From assembly GCA_964425745.1 (NCBI GenBank), contig CAYRNW010000008.1:43659-107658 (forward strand): a stretch of 64,000 nucleotides of DNA. Direction: 5' to 3'. Position numbers and translations under genes: made by a program. A model generated the notes under the pieces. That model searched no databases, was not told the origin of the DNA, and saw only the letters and a program-made list of their open reading frames with translations. Position 1 is the first letter of the stretch, and the number at the start of each line of letters is the position of its first letter. The stretch comes from CALCNS01 sp964425745 (GTDB lineage Bacteria; Bacillota; JAAYKD01). This document shows, piece after piece, positions 54,948 to 63,962 of the stretch.

Positions 54948-55493
54948 ATGCAGCAAAGCAAAGACCCTTCATGGGCTGAGCAACTGAAGATGATTCAGGA
55001 AATTGTAGAGGAAAAGCTGGAGCGACGATCTTATATTGTCAAGATCGTGTTACTTATTGCTGGAGTATTTTTCACTTCCTCACTGTTAACAGGAATTATT
55101 GTACAAAGACAAAGAATGAAGCAAGTTGTTCGTTCGAATCGCAATGGTTTAATGATGGATTTACAGGGATTACGCCATTTAATTCGTCAAGCAACCCATG
55201 ATTCGTGGGATCAAGCAGATACGAAGACCCTAATGGCGATTCGTCGTTCTGTTTTGGCTCGAATCTCAACCTTAGAAACTGCAGATTTGCGTTTGTCGAA
55301 AGTCTGGTCTCGCCTAATGAATTACTTGAATTATGTCATGGGTGCGGTTGGTGAAGAAGGACAAAATGCAGAAACGCTCGAAGGCTTTGAGAAAATCCTC
55401 AGACGCTTGGAACTGGTTTTGGAGTGTGATGCTCCATCAAAGACTGAGTTGAGCGGGATTTTACGTGATTTAGATCAACTTACAGCGGTATAG
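54948..55493 (+). CDS. Unrecognised single-span membrane protein
   Basis: 181 residues, not recognised. One hydrophobic helix at about residues 29-51 ('IVKIVLLIAGVFFTSSLLTGIIV') preceded by an amphipathic, acidic segment and followed by about 130 mostly helical residues ('LQGLRHLIRQATHDS', 'LRLSKVWSRLMNYLNYVMGAV'). Cys is almost absent. AAAGGAGGGG precedes the ATG. It shares a transcript with the downstream aldolase, 16 bases away. Function unknown. Confidence 0.72.
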   Translation: MQQSKDPSWAEQLKMIQEIVEEKLERRSYIVKIVLLIAGVFFTSSLLTGIIVQRQRMKQVVRSNRNGLMMDLQGLRHLIRQATHDSWDQADTKTLMAIRRSVLARISTLETADLRLSKVWSRLMNYLNYVMGAVGEEGQNAETLEGFEKILRRLELVLECDAPSKTELSGILRDLDQLTAV

Positions 55494-55509
55494 AAAGATA
55501 GGTGAGAGT

Positions 55510-56391
55510 ATGACACACTTTAAAGGGATTTTTGCCCCCATTGCCACTCCTTTTCTCAACGGAACAATCAATTGGGATGGTTTGAAGCAGAATATTGCTT
55601 TTTACAACAAAACAAAATTAGCCGGGTTGGTCGTCTTGGGCTCGAACGGGGAATTTGCCCTATTATCTCATGAAGAAAAAACCCAGTTAGTCGCATTCGT
55701 TCGTAAACATTTAGTTGCAAACAAGAAAATCATTGCTGGAACCGGTTGTGAATCGACTGAAGAAACGATTGCCTTGTCTAATGAGTGTGCAGCCGTTGGA
55801 GCAGATGCCGCATTAGTCGTCACCCCTTGGTATTACAAAGGTAGCTATACCGAAGATGTATTAGCAGTTCATTTTCAAACAATTGCTGATGCTGTCAAAG
55901 TACCGGTAATGCTCTACAATATGCCCCGTAATGCAGGTGTCAATATGACACCCGGCTTAGTTGCACGATTAGCTAAACACCCCAATATCGTAGGTGTCAA
56001 AGATTCTGGTGGCGATATTGTACAAATCACTAATATCATTCGACAAACGCCGGCAGATTTCAGTGTTTTTGCCGGATCAGGTAGCTTCTTATACGCCACT
56101 CTCGCTTTAGGTGGAGTTGGCGGAACGCTTGCAGTAGCCAATGTTTTACCGGATTATTGTGCAGAATTGGCCGAGGCCGTTAACCAAGGAGATCATAAAC
56201 GTGCTGTCGAGATGCAAAAGAACTTAATGGAAATCAATGCAGCTGTGACTTCAAAATACGGAATCTCCGGTTTGAAAAAGGTAATGGACCTCATTGGTTT
56301 AGTGGGCGGAGATCCTAGACCCCCCTTGCTACCCTTAGAGGATTCAAAAACAGAAGATTTAAAACGCTTATTGGCACCCTTTGGGCTTTAA
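55510..56391 (+). CDS. DapA-family aldolase/lyase (possibly 4-hydroxy-2-oxoglutarate aldolase-like)
   Basis: 293 residues, TIM-barrel class I aldolase of the DHDPS/NAL family. The Schiff-base Lys is in 'VGVKDSGGD' and the catalytic Tyr in 'MLYNMPRNAGVNMTP'. The substrate loop reads 'VLGSNGEFALLSHEEK'; DapA proper usually has GTTGE, whereas GSNGE is the form in 4-hydroxy-2-oxoglutarate aldolase and relatives. It might therefore release pyruvate and glyoxylate rather than make dihydrodipicolinate. No other lysine gene is near. Function between these two is open. Confidence 0.85.
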   Translation: MTHFKGIFAPIATPFLNGTINWDGLKQNIAFYNKTKLAGLVVLGSNGEFALLSHEEKTQLVAFVRKHLVANKKIIAGTGCESTEETIALSNECAAVGADAALVVTPWYYKGSYTEDVLAVHFQTIADAVKVPVMLYNMPRNAGVNMTPGLVARLAKHPNIVGVKDSGGDIVQITNIIRQTPADFSVFAGSGSFLYATLALGGVGGTLAVANVLPDYCAELAEAVNQGDHKRAVEMQKNLMEINAAVTSKYGISGLKKVMDLIGLVGGDPRPPLLPLEDSKTEDLKRLLAPFGL

Positions 56392-56403
56392 GTGCAATAA
56401 AGA

Positions 56404-56438
56404 AAACACCGGGAGGAAACTCCTCCCGGTGTTTTTTT
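56404..56438. terminator. Bidirectional rho-independent terminator
   Basis: Perfect 14-bp stem (56404-56417 and 56421-56434), three-base loop, T-run on the plus side and A-run at the front. It serves convergent genes on both strands. Confidence 0.88.
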
Positions 56439-57018
56439 AAACATTCAGTTCGTCTAAGCTCAAGCTAAAACTGGGCACGAAGTGCTCTAAAAAGTAGTGC
56501 AATTCAGGAGCTGGAATTCGCTGCAAATCATTCCAAATACTTTCTTTGGCTTTGGAAAATTCCAGATTCCCTGCTTTGAGCTCTTCCACACATTTTAGAT
56601 ATGCTGATATTTTATCAGCGAATTTGACAATACGAAGTGAATCTTGATCCTCGGGTGTGGCAAAAAGTAAACTGGCGTACTCTTCTTTGAATTCACGCGG
56701 AACCATATTATATAGACGTTCACAAGCCATTTTTTCTAATCGTTTATAGGCATCCCGAATTTCTGGATTATAATACTTAATCGGAGTTGCCATATCACCG
56801 GTGATGACTTCGCTGGCTTCATGGTAAATCGCGAGCAACGCAACTCTCTCCGGGTTTAGCTGTCCTTCGTAATATTTGTTTTTGATTAAAGCTATGGCAT
56901 GCGCAATCATAGCTACCTGCAGAGAGTGTTCCTGAATACTCTCTTCTTTTGTATTACGCATCGTATTCCAGCGATTGATAAATTTCATCCGGCTCAAATA
57001 AGCAAAAAAATGACTCAT
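56437..57018 (-). CDS. yfbR: 5'-deoxynucleotidase YfbR-like HD hydrolase
   Basis: 193 residues with the YfbR N-terminus 'LSRMKFINRWNTMRNTKEESIQEHSLQVAMIAH' and HD metal ligands in 'IYHEASEVITGD', with the final Asp in 'VKFADKISAYLKC'. Hydrolyses deoxyribonucleoside 5'-monophosphates. GGAGG is seen upstream of ATG 57018. Length is typical. Confidence 0.9.
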   Translation of the reverse strand: MSHFFAYLSRMKFINRWNTMRNTKEESIQEHSLQVAMIAHAIALIKNKYYEGQLNPERVALLAIYHEASEVITGDMATPIKYYNPEIRDAYKRLEKMACERLYNMVPREFKEEYASLLFATPEDQDSLRIVKFADKISAYLKCVEELKAGNLEFSKAKESIWNDLQRIPAPELHYFLEHFVPSFSLSLDELNV

Positions 57019-57058
57019 CTATAGTGCCTCCAATATTATAAGGATCATAGACACGGAA

Positions 57059-57100
57059 GCTCCCGGGCTGTGTGGGGTGGGGGGAGCACAGCCCGAGAGC
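57059..57100. repeat. GC-rich hairpin with G-rich loop
   Basis: 14-bp arms GCTCCCGGGCTGTG (57059-57072) and CACAGCCCGAGAGC (57087-57100), one G-T mismatch, around a 14-base loop rich in G on the plus strand. It lies downstream of the aminopeptidase gene and upstream of yfbR, both on the minus strand. There is no clear U-run, so it is not a standard terminator. Confidence 0.6.
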
Positions 57101-57115
57101 AGGGAACAGACGTGA

Positions 57116-58045
57116 TTAAACATCTTTCCACATGGGTTTGTTAATAACGACATCCCAGTGCAGGGGTGCCACCATAGTTCCACCATAAAAGCGATTATCA
57201 CCGATGCCAAAATGACAGGTGTTCAAAATACTTTCATCGACACCAATCAAACCAGTTGGCAGGAGTGATGATAAACCAAAACCCAATTCCACAACATGTT
57301 TACTATTCTCGTCCCACGAAGAAAATTCCTTCGTTAAGATTTTAGCAAAGGGATGCCCTGAGAAGGTTTGGATTTGACCAGCAGAAACTTTAATGATCAG
57401 CGGTTCTTCAACAAGTCCAAAGGTGTGTAATAATCTGCCTTCGTAACGTAGCTCGCCAACTGTAAGATCAACTGCAATCATCCCTTCTGAAAAGTTTTCC
57501 CAAAGAGGTGTATAGATTTCTGCGGGTGGGAAATAAGCATGTCGATTTTTGGGGGTGCATTGATATGGTAGAGACTTGAATTCTCTTGTGCGAACCAGCA
57601 GATCGGTTCCGGAAGGATTGGTTATTCGTAATTGTTTGTTTTCAGCGAAGGTATTCAGCTGGCTCTCCAGATATCTGATTTCTGAAAGAGAGGTCTCTAA
57701 ACCGGCTTCAAATGAAATTTGGTCGATACCTGGTCGGATCATCATGGAGTAAGCGGACCAGCCTTGTGGCGATCGGAACGATGGAAAGAGCTTGTTTGCA
57801 CCAGCCATAAAAGTATCAACCGATACGTTAATCACTAACAAATCATTCTCACTAGCACAAGGAATTTGATCCAATGAGGTTAGGGGGGTTTGATCAAGAT
57901 TGATGACCTGACTGCCCTTAATGTAATCACGAGCATTCTCTAAGAGAGATTGGCTCAAATTCAAACAAGCTTGATCGGTGACAATATTAAGATGGTGCCC
58001 TCTTGCTTGAGGGCACCATCGTGGAATCAGTAGGGAAAGCGACAT
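57116..58045 (-). CDS. Aminopeptidase of the M29/NicX-like type
   Basis: 309 residues. Family segments: 'TNPSGTDLLVRTREF', 'YFPPAEIYTPLWENFSEGMIAVDLTV', 'ELGFGLSSL' and the C-terminal 'NTCHFGIGDNRFYGG...LHWDVVI' with the Glu/His/Asp metal ligands of M29-type aminopeptidases. It is shorter than classic PepS/AmpT (about 410). Cytoplasmic, no signal. A separate small start upstream was not found. Probably cleaves N-terminal residues from peptides, or a related cyclic amide. Confidence 0.75.
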   Translation of the reverse strand: MSLSLLIPRWCPQARGHHLNIVTDQACLNLSQSLLENARDYIKGSQVINLDQTPLTSLDQIPCASENDLLVINVSVDTFMAGANKLFPSFRSPQGWSAYSMMIRPGIDQISFEAGLETSLSEIRYLESQLNTFAENKQLRITNPSGTDLLVRTREFKSLPYQCTPKNRHAYFPPAEIYTPLWENFSEGMIAVDLTVGELRYEGRLLHTFGLVEEPLIIKVSAGQIQTFSGHPFAKILTKEFSSWDENSKHVVELGFGLSSLLPTGLIGVDESILNTCHFGIGDNRFYGGTMVAPLHWDVVINKPMWKDV

Positions 58046-58060
58046 CGATTTTCACCATCC

Positions 58061-59905
58061 TTAGGCAATATAATCTCTCAACATTTTCTCCTGCTGTGCG
58101 TATTGAGTTTCATAAAGACGTCTGTATAACCCGGTAGGATGCTGCAACAGTTCATCATGACTACCCATTTCCATGATTCTTCCTTGATCAATGACCATGA
58201 TCAGATCCGCATTACGAATTGTCGATAAACGATGTGCGATGATAAATGAGGTCCTACCTTTGAGAATGGTCTTCAAAGCATCTTGAATCAACATTTCGGT
58301 TTCTGTATCGATGCTAGAAGTCGCCTCATCCAGGATTAAGATCCGGGGATTTGCCAGAATCGCACGTGCAAAAGCAATCAGTTGACGTTGACCTGTAGAG
58401 AGGGTGTTTCCACGTTCCTCTGTCACCGCATCATAGGTATCTTCAATTTTTCGAATAAATTCATGAGCATTCGATGCTTTGGAGGCAGCGATAACATCTT
58501 CAATAGGAGCGTCCAATTTTCCGTAACGGATATTTTCACCAATGGTACCAGAAAAGATAAAGGAATCCTGGAGCACGATCCCCAGTTGGCTTCGCAAGGA
58601 CTCCAAGGTGACTTCTTTGATATCCTGTCCATCAATCAGGACTTGACCTGCAATTGGATCATAGAAGCGGGAGATTAGATTTATTATCGTTGATTTACCG
58701 GCTCCGGTTGGCCCTACTAAAGCCACAGTCGTACCGGAAGGAATAGAAAAAGAGACATCATGCAACACGGTTCGGTTGTTCTGATAAGCAAAACTGACAT
58801 TACGGAATTCTACTTCACCAACGATGTTGGATAGAGGTTTTGCGTTTTCAGCATCGGCAACCAAGGGTTTGAAGTCTAAGAATTCAAATACGCGTTCCGC
58901 AGAAGCATTTGCCGATAAAAGTTGACTGTAGAATCTAGATATCGTAGACAGAGGAGCCCAAAACTTGTTTTGGTAGGTATAGAACGCATAGAGAGTACCG
59001 AAACTCATGGTTCCTTCCATAATCCGTTTGGCGCCAAAGTAAAAAACAAAGGCGGTAGCAACGGCGCAGGTGACATCGACCAAAGGCCAAGCCAAAATCT
59101 CTAGCAATACAGCTTTTAAGTATGATTTTTTGTAGCGTTCATTGAGGTTCTCAAACTTTTTGCTGTTGATTTTTTCACGTGAGAATGCCTGGATTACTTG
59201 CATACCGGTGATACTCTCGTTAAGATGTGCCGTAATGGACGAACCAATCCGGCGGTGTTTCATCCATAATCCACGTAAAGGACCTTGTTCAAAATAGACG
59301 ACGATAGCAATGAAGGGGACTAATGCCATAGAAATCAAGGCTAATTGTAAATCAAGAATAAGCATCATGATTACCAGAACGATTAACATGAGACCTTGGC
59401 TTAAGATATTGATCAATCCGCCATTGATCAATTCGGCAATACGGTTAACATCGGTGGTCAATCGAGCGATGATTTTTCCAACTGGACGACTGTCATAAAA
59501 ATTGAAAGAAAGTTTCTGAATATGTCTGAAGAGTTCCGCTCGCAAATCATAGAGAACATTTTGACCGGTTTGATTGATCAAGAGGTTCTGTCTGCGATTT
59601 GAAAACCAACTAATCAAGGATAAGATTAAATAGACGAAGGTCATAAGGATCAAATACTTGAAGTCGAAAACTTCAATTCCTTTGTCGATGGCGTTGCGAA
59701 CGACCAAGGGTTCTAAGACACTCATCAGTGTTCTCAGAGAGACAAAAAAAGCGGCTAATAAGGCAATCGATTTGTAGGGGAGAATATAACGTAACATGCG
59801 TTGGAAAAGCTTACGATCAAAGGGTTTTTGCTCGGTATCTTGTTGTTCTTCTTCCACATCAAAAAGATTTTGTACGGCTGCTGTGGTTTCGTTAAGATCT
59901 GCCAT
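58061..59905 (-). CDS. ABC exporter half-transporter (heterodimer subunit 2)
   Basis: 614 residues: six-helix exporter membrane domain (about 40-340) and ABC domain. Walker A 'GPTGAGKST', Q-loop, signature LSTGQ, Walker B 'ILILDEATSS' and H-loop 'IIAHRLST' are all readable. The start at 59905 is preferred because AAGGAGG lies nine bases upstream. It overlaps the upstream half-transporter gene by 14 bases, showing a coupled heterodimer of the BmrCD/TM287-288 type. Exports drugs, lipids or peptides. Confidence 0.92.
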   Translation of the reverse strand: MADLNETTAAVQNLFDVEEEQQDTEQKPFDRKLFQRMLRYILPYKSIALLAAFFVSLRTLMSVLEPLVVRNAIDKGIEVFDFKYLILMTFVYLILSLISWFSNRRQNLLINQTGQNVLYDLRAELFRHIQKLSFNFYDSRPVGKIIARLTTDVNRIAELINGGLINILSQGLMLIVLVIMMLILDLQLALISMALVPFIAIVVYFEQGPLRGLWMKHRRIGSSITAHLNESITGMQVIQAFSREKINSKKFENLNERYKKSYLKAVLLEILAWPLVDVTCAVATAFVFYFGAKRIMEGTMSFGTLYAFYTYQNKFWAPLSTISRFYSQLLSANASAERVFEFLDFKPLVADAENAKPLSNIVGEVEFRNVSFAYQNNRTVLHDVSFSIPSGTTVALVGPTGAGKSTIINLISRFYDPIAGQVLIDGQDIKEVTLESLRSQLGIVLQDSFIFSGTIGENIRYGKLDAPIEDVIAASKASNAHEFIRKIEDTYDAVTEERGNTLSTGQRQLIAFARAILANPRILILDEATSSIDTETEMLIQDALKTILKGRTSFIIAHRLSTIRNADLIMVIDQGRIMEMGSHDELLQHPTGLYRRLYETQYAQQEKMLRDYIA

Positions 59906-61667
59906 TTGCGTCGCCTCCTTCCTGTTTGTCATGGCTGACGCGCTTGGTTATTTGTTGTTCAAAAAGTCGTTTATAAATGCCATCATGTGCAATCAATTCT
60001 TGATGGCTACCAATTTCTGCAATGGTACCACCTTCAAGAATCACAACGCGATCGGCGTTTTGAATGGTTGAAAGACGCTTGGCGATGATAATAGTGGTTC
60101 GACCCCCCATGACCGATTCCAAGGCGGTTTGGATCCGCTCTTCTGTTTCAATGTCCACGCTCGATGTCGCTTCATCTAAAACCAGTATTTTAGGGTTGAG
60201 TAAGACAGCTCTCGCCAAAGCAACACGTTGTTTTTGCCCTCCCGATAAGCCAATGCCACGTTCTCCCACCATGGTGTGGTATCCATGGGGTAAGGTATCG
60301 ACAAAATCAGCGACTTGACTGATTCTAGCGGCTTCCTTTACGGCTTCTACAGTCGCCTTGGGAGAACCAAAGGCAATATTGTCTCCAATTGAAGTGGAGA
60401 ACAAGAACGTTTCTTGTAGAACCATGCCAATGTTTCGCCTTAAATCTTCAAGTCGATACTCGCGAATGTCGTGACCGTCGAGCAGAATTCTTCCCGCAGT
60501 GACATCATGAAAGCGTGGAATCAGATTGATGAGAGTCGTTTTACCAGATCCGGTACCGCCAACAATTGCAATGCGTTCTCCGGGTTTTATGTCTAAATTG
60601 ATATCACATAAAACATTAGTGTCAGGGTCATCATCAAAATGGAAGCACACTCCTTCGAATTTTAGATGCCCTTGAATGTTCTCAACAGGGACGGGAGTAG
60701 GAGAATCTTTGATTTTAACTTCCATGTCCATAATGTCAAAGACTCGAGGAGCTGCAGCTAAAGCGCGCCCTAACATATTAATTAAGAATCCTAACATACG
60801 AATGGGCCACATAAATTCCCATAAGTACATATTAAACGAAAGCAGGTCTCCCATCGTAATTTGACCTGCTCGATACTCTAAACCTCCAAAGAAGAGAAAC
60901 AGCATAATACCGAGTGCAGAAGTCAGTTCCATCAGTGGATTATAGCGAGCTTCCAAATGAGCCCGGGTCATATTCTTGTCTTGGTAAGTGCTGTTTTGAA
61001 CGTCAAATTTCTTAATTTCGTGATTTTCACGAGCAAAAGCCTTGACTACGCGTACACCGGAAATGTTCTCTTGCAGAGCAGAGGTTAAGGTATCCATTTG
61101 GTTACGAACTGCTTCCCAGGCTGGTCGAACCACTTTATTGAAACGATAAATCAGGAAAAACAAGATCGGTAAAGTGATTAAGGTTTTCAAAGCCAAGGTC
61201 GGGCTTAAATAGATGAGAAAAGCTGAAGTTCCGATTAAGGTAATGACATTAGAACTAAGTTCTAAGAAAGACCAGCAAACAAATTGCTGAACAATGTCGA
61301 CATCCTCCGTCATCTTCGATAAGACTGATCCGGTTTGTGTCTTAGCAAACCAAGAAATCGACAACTGCTGTAACTTATTATGAATAGCTTGGCGTAAGTT
61401 TTGAGCGATTTTTTGACCAACGGTTTCAGAGCCGTACCATTGGCTAAAGGCTGCGATCCCTCTTAAGAACCAGATTCCAACATAGATCAATAGCAAAGTT
61501 CGGATATACGATAAATTTCCGGAAGGAATCCCCTCGTCGATCAATTCTCGTATTACTAAGGGTGGAACGAGTTTTAGTAAATTCCCTGCTACTAAAGCTA
61601 TAATAACAAACAAATACATAAACCAGTACGGCTTTAGCAGGGTTAAAATTTTTGAAAAATTACGCAA
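59892..61667 (-). CDS. ABC exporter half-transporter (heterodimer subunit 1)
   Basis: 591 residues starting at TTG (61665-61667) with AAAGGAG seven bases upstream. Six-helix membrane domain then ABC domain: Walker A 'GGTGSGKTT', signature LSGGQ, Walker B 'ILVLDEATSS' with catalytic Glu kept. The switch (H-loop) His is replaced by Lys530 ('IIIAKRLST'), which would impair one ATP site and fits an asymmetric heterodimer. Its substrate is unknown. Confidence 0.92.
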   Translation of the reverse strand: MRNFSKILTLLKPYWFMYLFVIIALVAGNLLKLVPPLVIRELIDEGIPSGNLSYIRTLLLIYVGIWFLRGIAAFSQWYGSETVGQKIAQNLRQAIHNKLQQLSISWFAKTQTGSVLSKMTEDVDIVQQFVCWSFLELSSNVITLIGTSAFLIYLSPTLALKTLITLPILFFLIYRFNKVVRPAWEAVRNQMDTLTSALQENISGVRVVKAFARENHEIKKFDVQNSTYQDKNMTRAHLEARYNPLMELTSALGIMLFLFFGGLEYRAGQITMGDLLSFNMYLWEFMWPIRMLGFLINMLGRALAAAPRVFDIMDMEVKIKDSPTPVPVENIQGHLKFEGVCFHFDDDPDTNVLCDINLDIKPGERIAIVGGTGSGKTTLINLIPRFHDVTAGRILLDGHDIREYRLEDLRRNIGMVLQETFLFSTSIGDNIAFGSPKATVEAVKEAARISQVADFVDTLPHGYHTMVGERGIGLSGGQKQRVALARAVLLNPKILVLDEATSSVDIETEERIQTALESVMGGRTTIIIAKRLSTIQNADRVVILEGGTIAEIGSHQELIAHDGIYKRLFEQQITKRVSHDKQEGGDANGRS

Positions 61668-61704
61668 ATTTGATCTCCTTTCGAAATCAAATTACGATGA
61701 AAGA

Positions 61705-62259
61705 TTATTTGGACCTTGAGCGAGCAAGATCAGATGCCAGCATGGCAAAGACCTTTTCATCGTAATACTGACCTTGGATGATTCGAGCCTCCCGTAAATG
61801 AGCCTCTTCGATCATGCCGATTTTGCGTGCCAAGGCCACACTTCTTTTATTTTCGGCATTGATGATTGCTAGTACTTTGTGGACTTTCAGTTCTTCAAAA
61901 GCCCAGTTCAAAGCAGCTTCTGCTGCTTCACAGGCAAACCCTTTTCCCCAGTGCTCAGGGGATAGGGCATAACCAAGTTCCCATTCCTGTGTTTCTGACC
62001 AGTTACAAGTGAGCTTGAGCTGGCCGATTGCTTGATGGTCCATTGTTTGAATAACAAACCAGATTCCTCCATCGAGTGGCAATAAGTTTGATTTTTCTAG
62101 AGCACAATCAAACTGTTCGCGAATTTTCATTGCTGAGGGTAGATCTCCCTGCTCGAATTGGTGAATAATTGGTTGGGAAAAAAGAGACAAGATAAAAGAC
62201 CAATCTTTTTCCTCCAATGGTTTTAAGATTAAACGTTTTGTTAACAGGCTATGCATCAT
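61705..62259 (-). CDS. GNAT acetyltransferase, RimJ/RimL-like
   Basis: 184 residues from ATG 62259, with AAAGGAG eight bases upstream; the track-long N-terminus lacks a ribosome site. 'LLTKRLILKPLEEKDW', 'ELGYALSPEHWGKGFACEAAEAALNWAFEEL' (acetyl-CoA motif) and 'NKRSVALARKIGM' are family features. Acetylates an N-terminal amine of a protein or small molecule. It starts 14 bases after the SpoU methyltransferase gene ends. Confidence 0.88.
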   Translation of the reverse strand: MMHSLLTKRLILKPLEEKDWSFILSLFSQPIIHQFEQGDLPSAMKIREQFDCALEKSNLLPLDGGIWFVIQTMDHQAIGQLKLTCNWSETQEWELGYALSPEHWGKGFACEAAEAALNWAFEELKVHKVLAIINAENKRSVALARKIGMIEEAHLREARIIQGQYYDEKVFAMLASDLARSRSK

Positions 62260-62272
62260 TTTATGTTCTCCT

Positions 62273-63007
62273 TTAGTCGTGTATTTTGCGCAGTCGGTCT
62301 GCTTGATATAATCCAATCGAAACAGCAATTGAAAGATTTAATGAATCGATCTCTGTGCTGTGTGGGATCACAAGAGGAGTGCCATTGCTTGAAAACTCTT
62401 CCGGTAGACCTGTTGATTCGTTACCAAATACAAACGCCGGTTGAGCTGGATCAGGCCATTGAAACATGTCTAGTGGGGTTGCTCCCGTTAGCATAAAAGG
62501 GAAGAGTGCATGATTTTTGTAGATTGAACGATATGTGTTGAAATTCACAAAACGTTGAACGTTCAACGAAAAAAGTGCACCCATAGAACCTCTTACAACT
62601 TTGGGGTCAAATACATCGGCTGCAGGTGTGATAATGGCAATGTTCACAAAGTGGAACCCTAAAGCAGAGCGCAAAATACTCCCTAGATTCCCCATGTCGG
62701 AAGGCTGAACCAGTACCAAATGGGGTGCTTTCTCATTCAAGTTTGTTTCTTCTTTGCGGAAGCGAGCAATGACAAAACAATTTTCTTTCGGACTGAGACG
62801 ACGAAAGACTTTATCTTGCTCACTCCAAGGGATTGAATGATTCGTGCAAAGTTGGATGATTTTTTCGGCAGCAGGTCTTGCCACGAAACTTGTATGAATC
62901 AGTACATGTTCTACCAAGCTGGGCTTCTTCTGCAAAATTTCCAAGCTAGGGAAGGCACCAAGCGTATAGCTAAAGTCAGAGTCCTTTTTATATACTGGGA
63001 AATCCAT
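62273..63007 (-). CDS. TrmH/SpoU family RNA methyltransferase
   Basis: 244 residues, SPOUT knot fold: motif 1 'NLGSILRSALGF', motif 2 'FVFGNESTGLPEEF', motif 3 'IPHSTEIDSLNLSIAVSIGLY'. It methylates a 2'-O-ribose of rRNA or tRNA using SAM. An N-terminal substrate-binding part is present (residues 1-90). It starts four bases after the HAD gene ends, so it is in the same transcript. Confidence 0.9.
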   Translation of the reverse strand: MDFPVYKKDSDFSYTLGAFPSLEILQKKPSLVEHVLIHTSFVARPAAEKIIQLCTNHSIPWSEQDKVFRRLSPKENCFVIARFRKEETNLNEKAPHLVLVQPSDMGNLGSILRSALGFHFVNIAIITPAADVFDPKVVRGSMGALFSLNVQRFVNFNTYRSIYKNHALFPFMLTGATPLDMFQWPDPAQPAFVFGNESTGLPEEFSSNGTPLVIPHSTEIDSLNLSIAVSIGLYQADRLRKIHD

Positions 63008-63011
63008 GATC

Positions 63012-63845
63012 TTATCCTTTCTTCAAAACAAATCGATACAATGCATCGGCTACACCATTTTGATCGTTGGGCAAACCGATATAATCCGCTGCTGCTTTGG
63101 CGGCATCTTGCCCATTTCCCATACAAACTGAAAAACCCGCTGCATGGAACATGTCGATATCATTTCCGCCGTCACCGATTACCATGATTTCATCTTCTTC
63201 TACATGATAATGGTTGGCGAGCCATTGAACAGCAAATCCTTTATGAATCCCCTTTGGACCAATCTCCAAGATATGAGGATAACTGCGAGTGACTTGTATT
63301 TGATCTTCGAGACTCTTCAAATCCTCTACAGCATAGGGAATGCGAGCAGCTTCGTCTTGGTAAATGATTTTGTAAATGGGTCCTAACGCTTGAAGCATCT
63401 GTTGGGGAAGCCACTGGCTGAAGCGGCCCACTACCTGCACCGGCATGCGGTGAAAGGTTCGGTAACGTTCTGCGATTACACTATCGGAATCGGCAAAAAA
63501 AATGTCGTCTATAGCAGCATTCAACATTCCCTCGTGATTTTCAAGGATATGGCTGACTGCTATGGACGATGATACAGAGAGGGGGGCCTCAAACAGAGTT
63601 TGGTGAGACAATCCGGTGCGGATTAATCCTCCCTGGTACGTTACAATGGGTACATCTAATCCTAATGCTTGAGCATATCGAGTTGTCGCCGCATACATTC
63701 GTCCTGTAACTAAGCTGATGATGATTCCTTGATTTTGAGCTTCAATCAAAGCATCTAAATTCTCTTGCGGAATTTCTTTTTCGTGATTGAGCAGTGTATC
63801 ATCTAAATCGATCGCCACTAAGCGAATCGCCTTTTTTATTTGCAT
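63012..63845 (-). CDS. Cof-type HAD phosphatase
   Basis: 277 residues, Cof subfamily (HAD-IIB). Motif I 'AIDLDDTLL', motif II 'SLVTGR', motif III Lys and motif IV 'IGDGGNDIDMFHAAG'. Acts on sugar phosphates, phosphorylated cofactors or similar. The start ATG 63845 has only a weak ribosome site, and it is the first gene of the minus-strand block of SpoU, GNAT and others. Confidence 0.9.
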   Translation of the reverse strand: MQIKKAIRLVAIDLDDTLLNHEKEIPQENLDALIEAQNQGIIISLVTGRMYAATTRYAQALGLDVPIVTYQGGLIRTGLSHQTLFEAPLSVSSSIAVSHILENHEGMLNAAIDDIFFADSDSVIAERYRTFHRMPVQVVGRFSQWLPQQMLQALGPIYKIIYQDEAARIPYAVEDLKSLEDQIQVTRSYPHILEIGPKGIHKGFAVQWLANHYHVEEDEIMVIGDGGNDIDMFHAAGFSVCMGNGQDAAKAAADYIGLPNDQNGVADALYRFVLKKG

Positions 63846-63926
63846 TTTATCACATCTTTCGGAAATTTATCACTAATTTCCATTTTTGGTAGAAAAGTTC
63901 CTGCCTTTAAGAGTTACATTGTGATT

Positions 63927-63952
63927 ACAAAAAAGCTGCCCTAGGGCAGCTT
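63927..63952 (-). terminator. Rho-independent terminator of an off-window minus-strand gene
   Basis: A perfect 20-base palindrome (63933-63952) followed on the minus strand by a U-run. Its gene would lie beyond the right edge. Confidence 0.78.
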
Positions 63953-63962
63953 CAGACTGTCA

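Noticed and set aside
57019..57210. 63-residue minus-strand reading frame
   Set aside because: It spans the GC-rich hairpin and overlaps the aminopeptidase gene; no ribosome-binding site and no recognisable protein.
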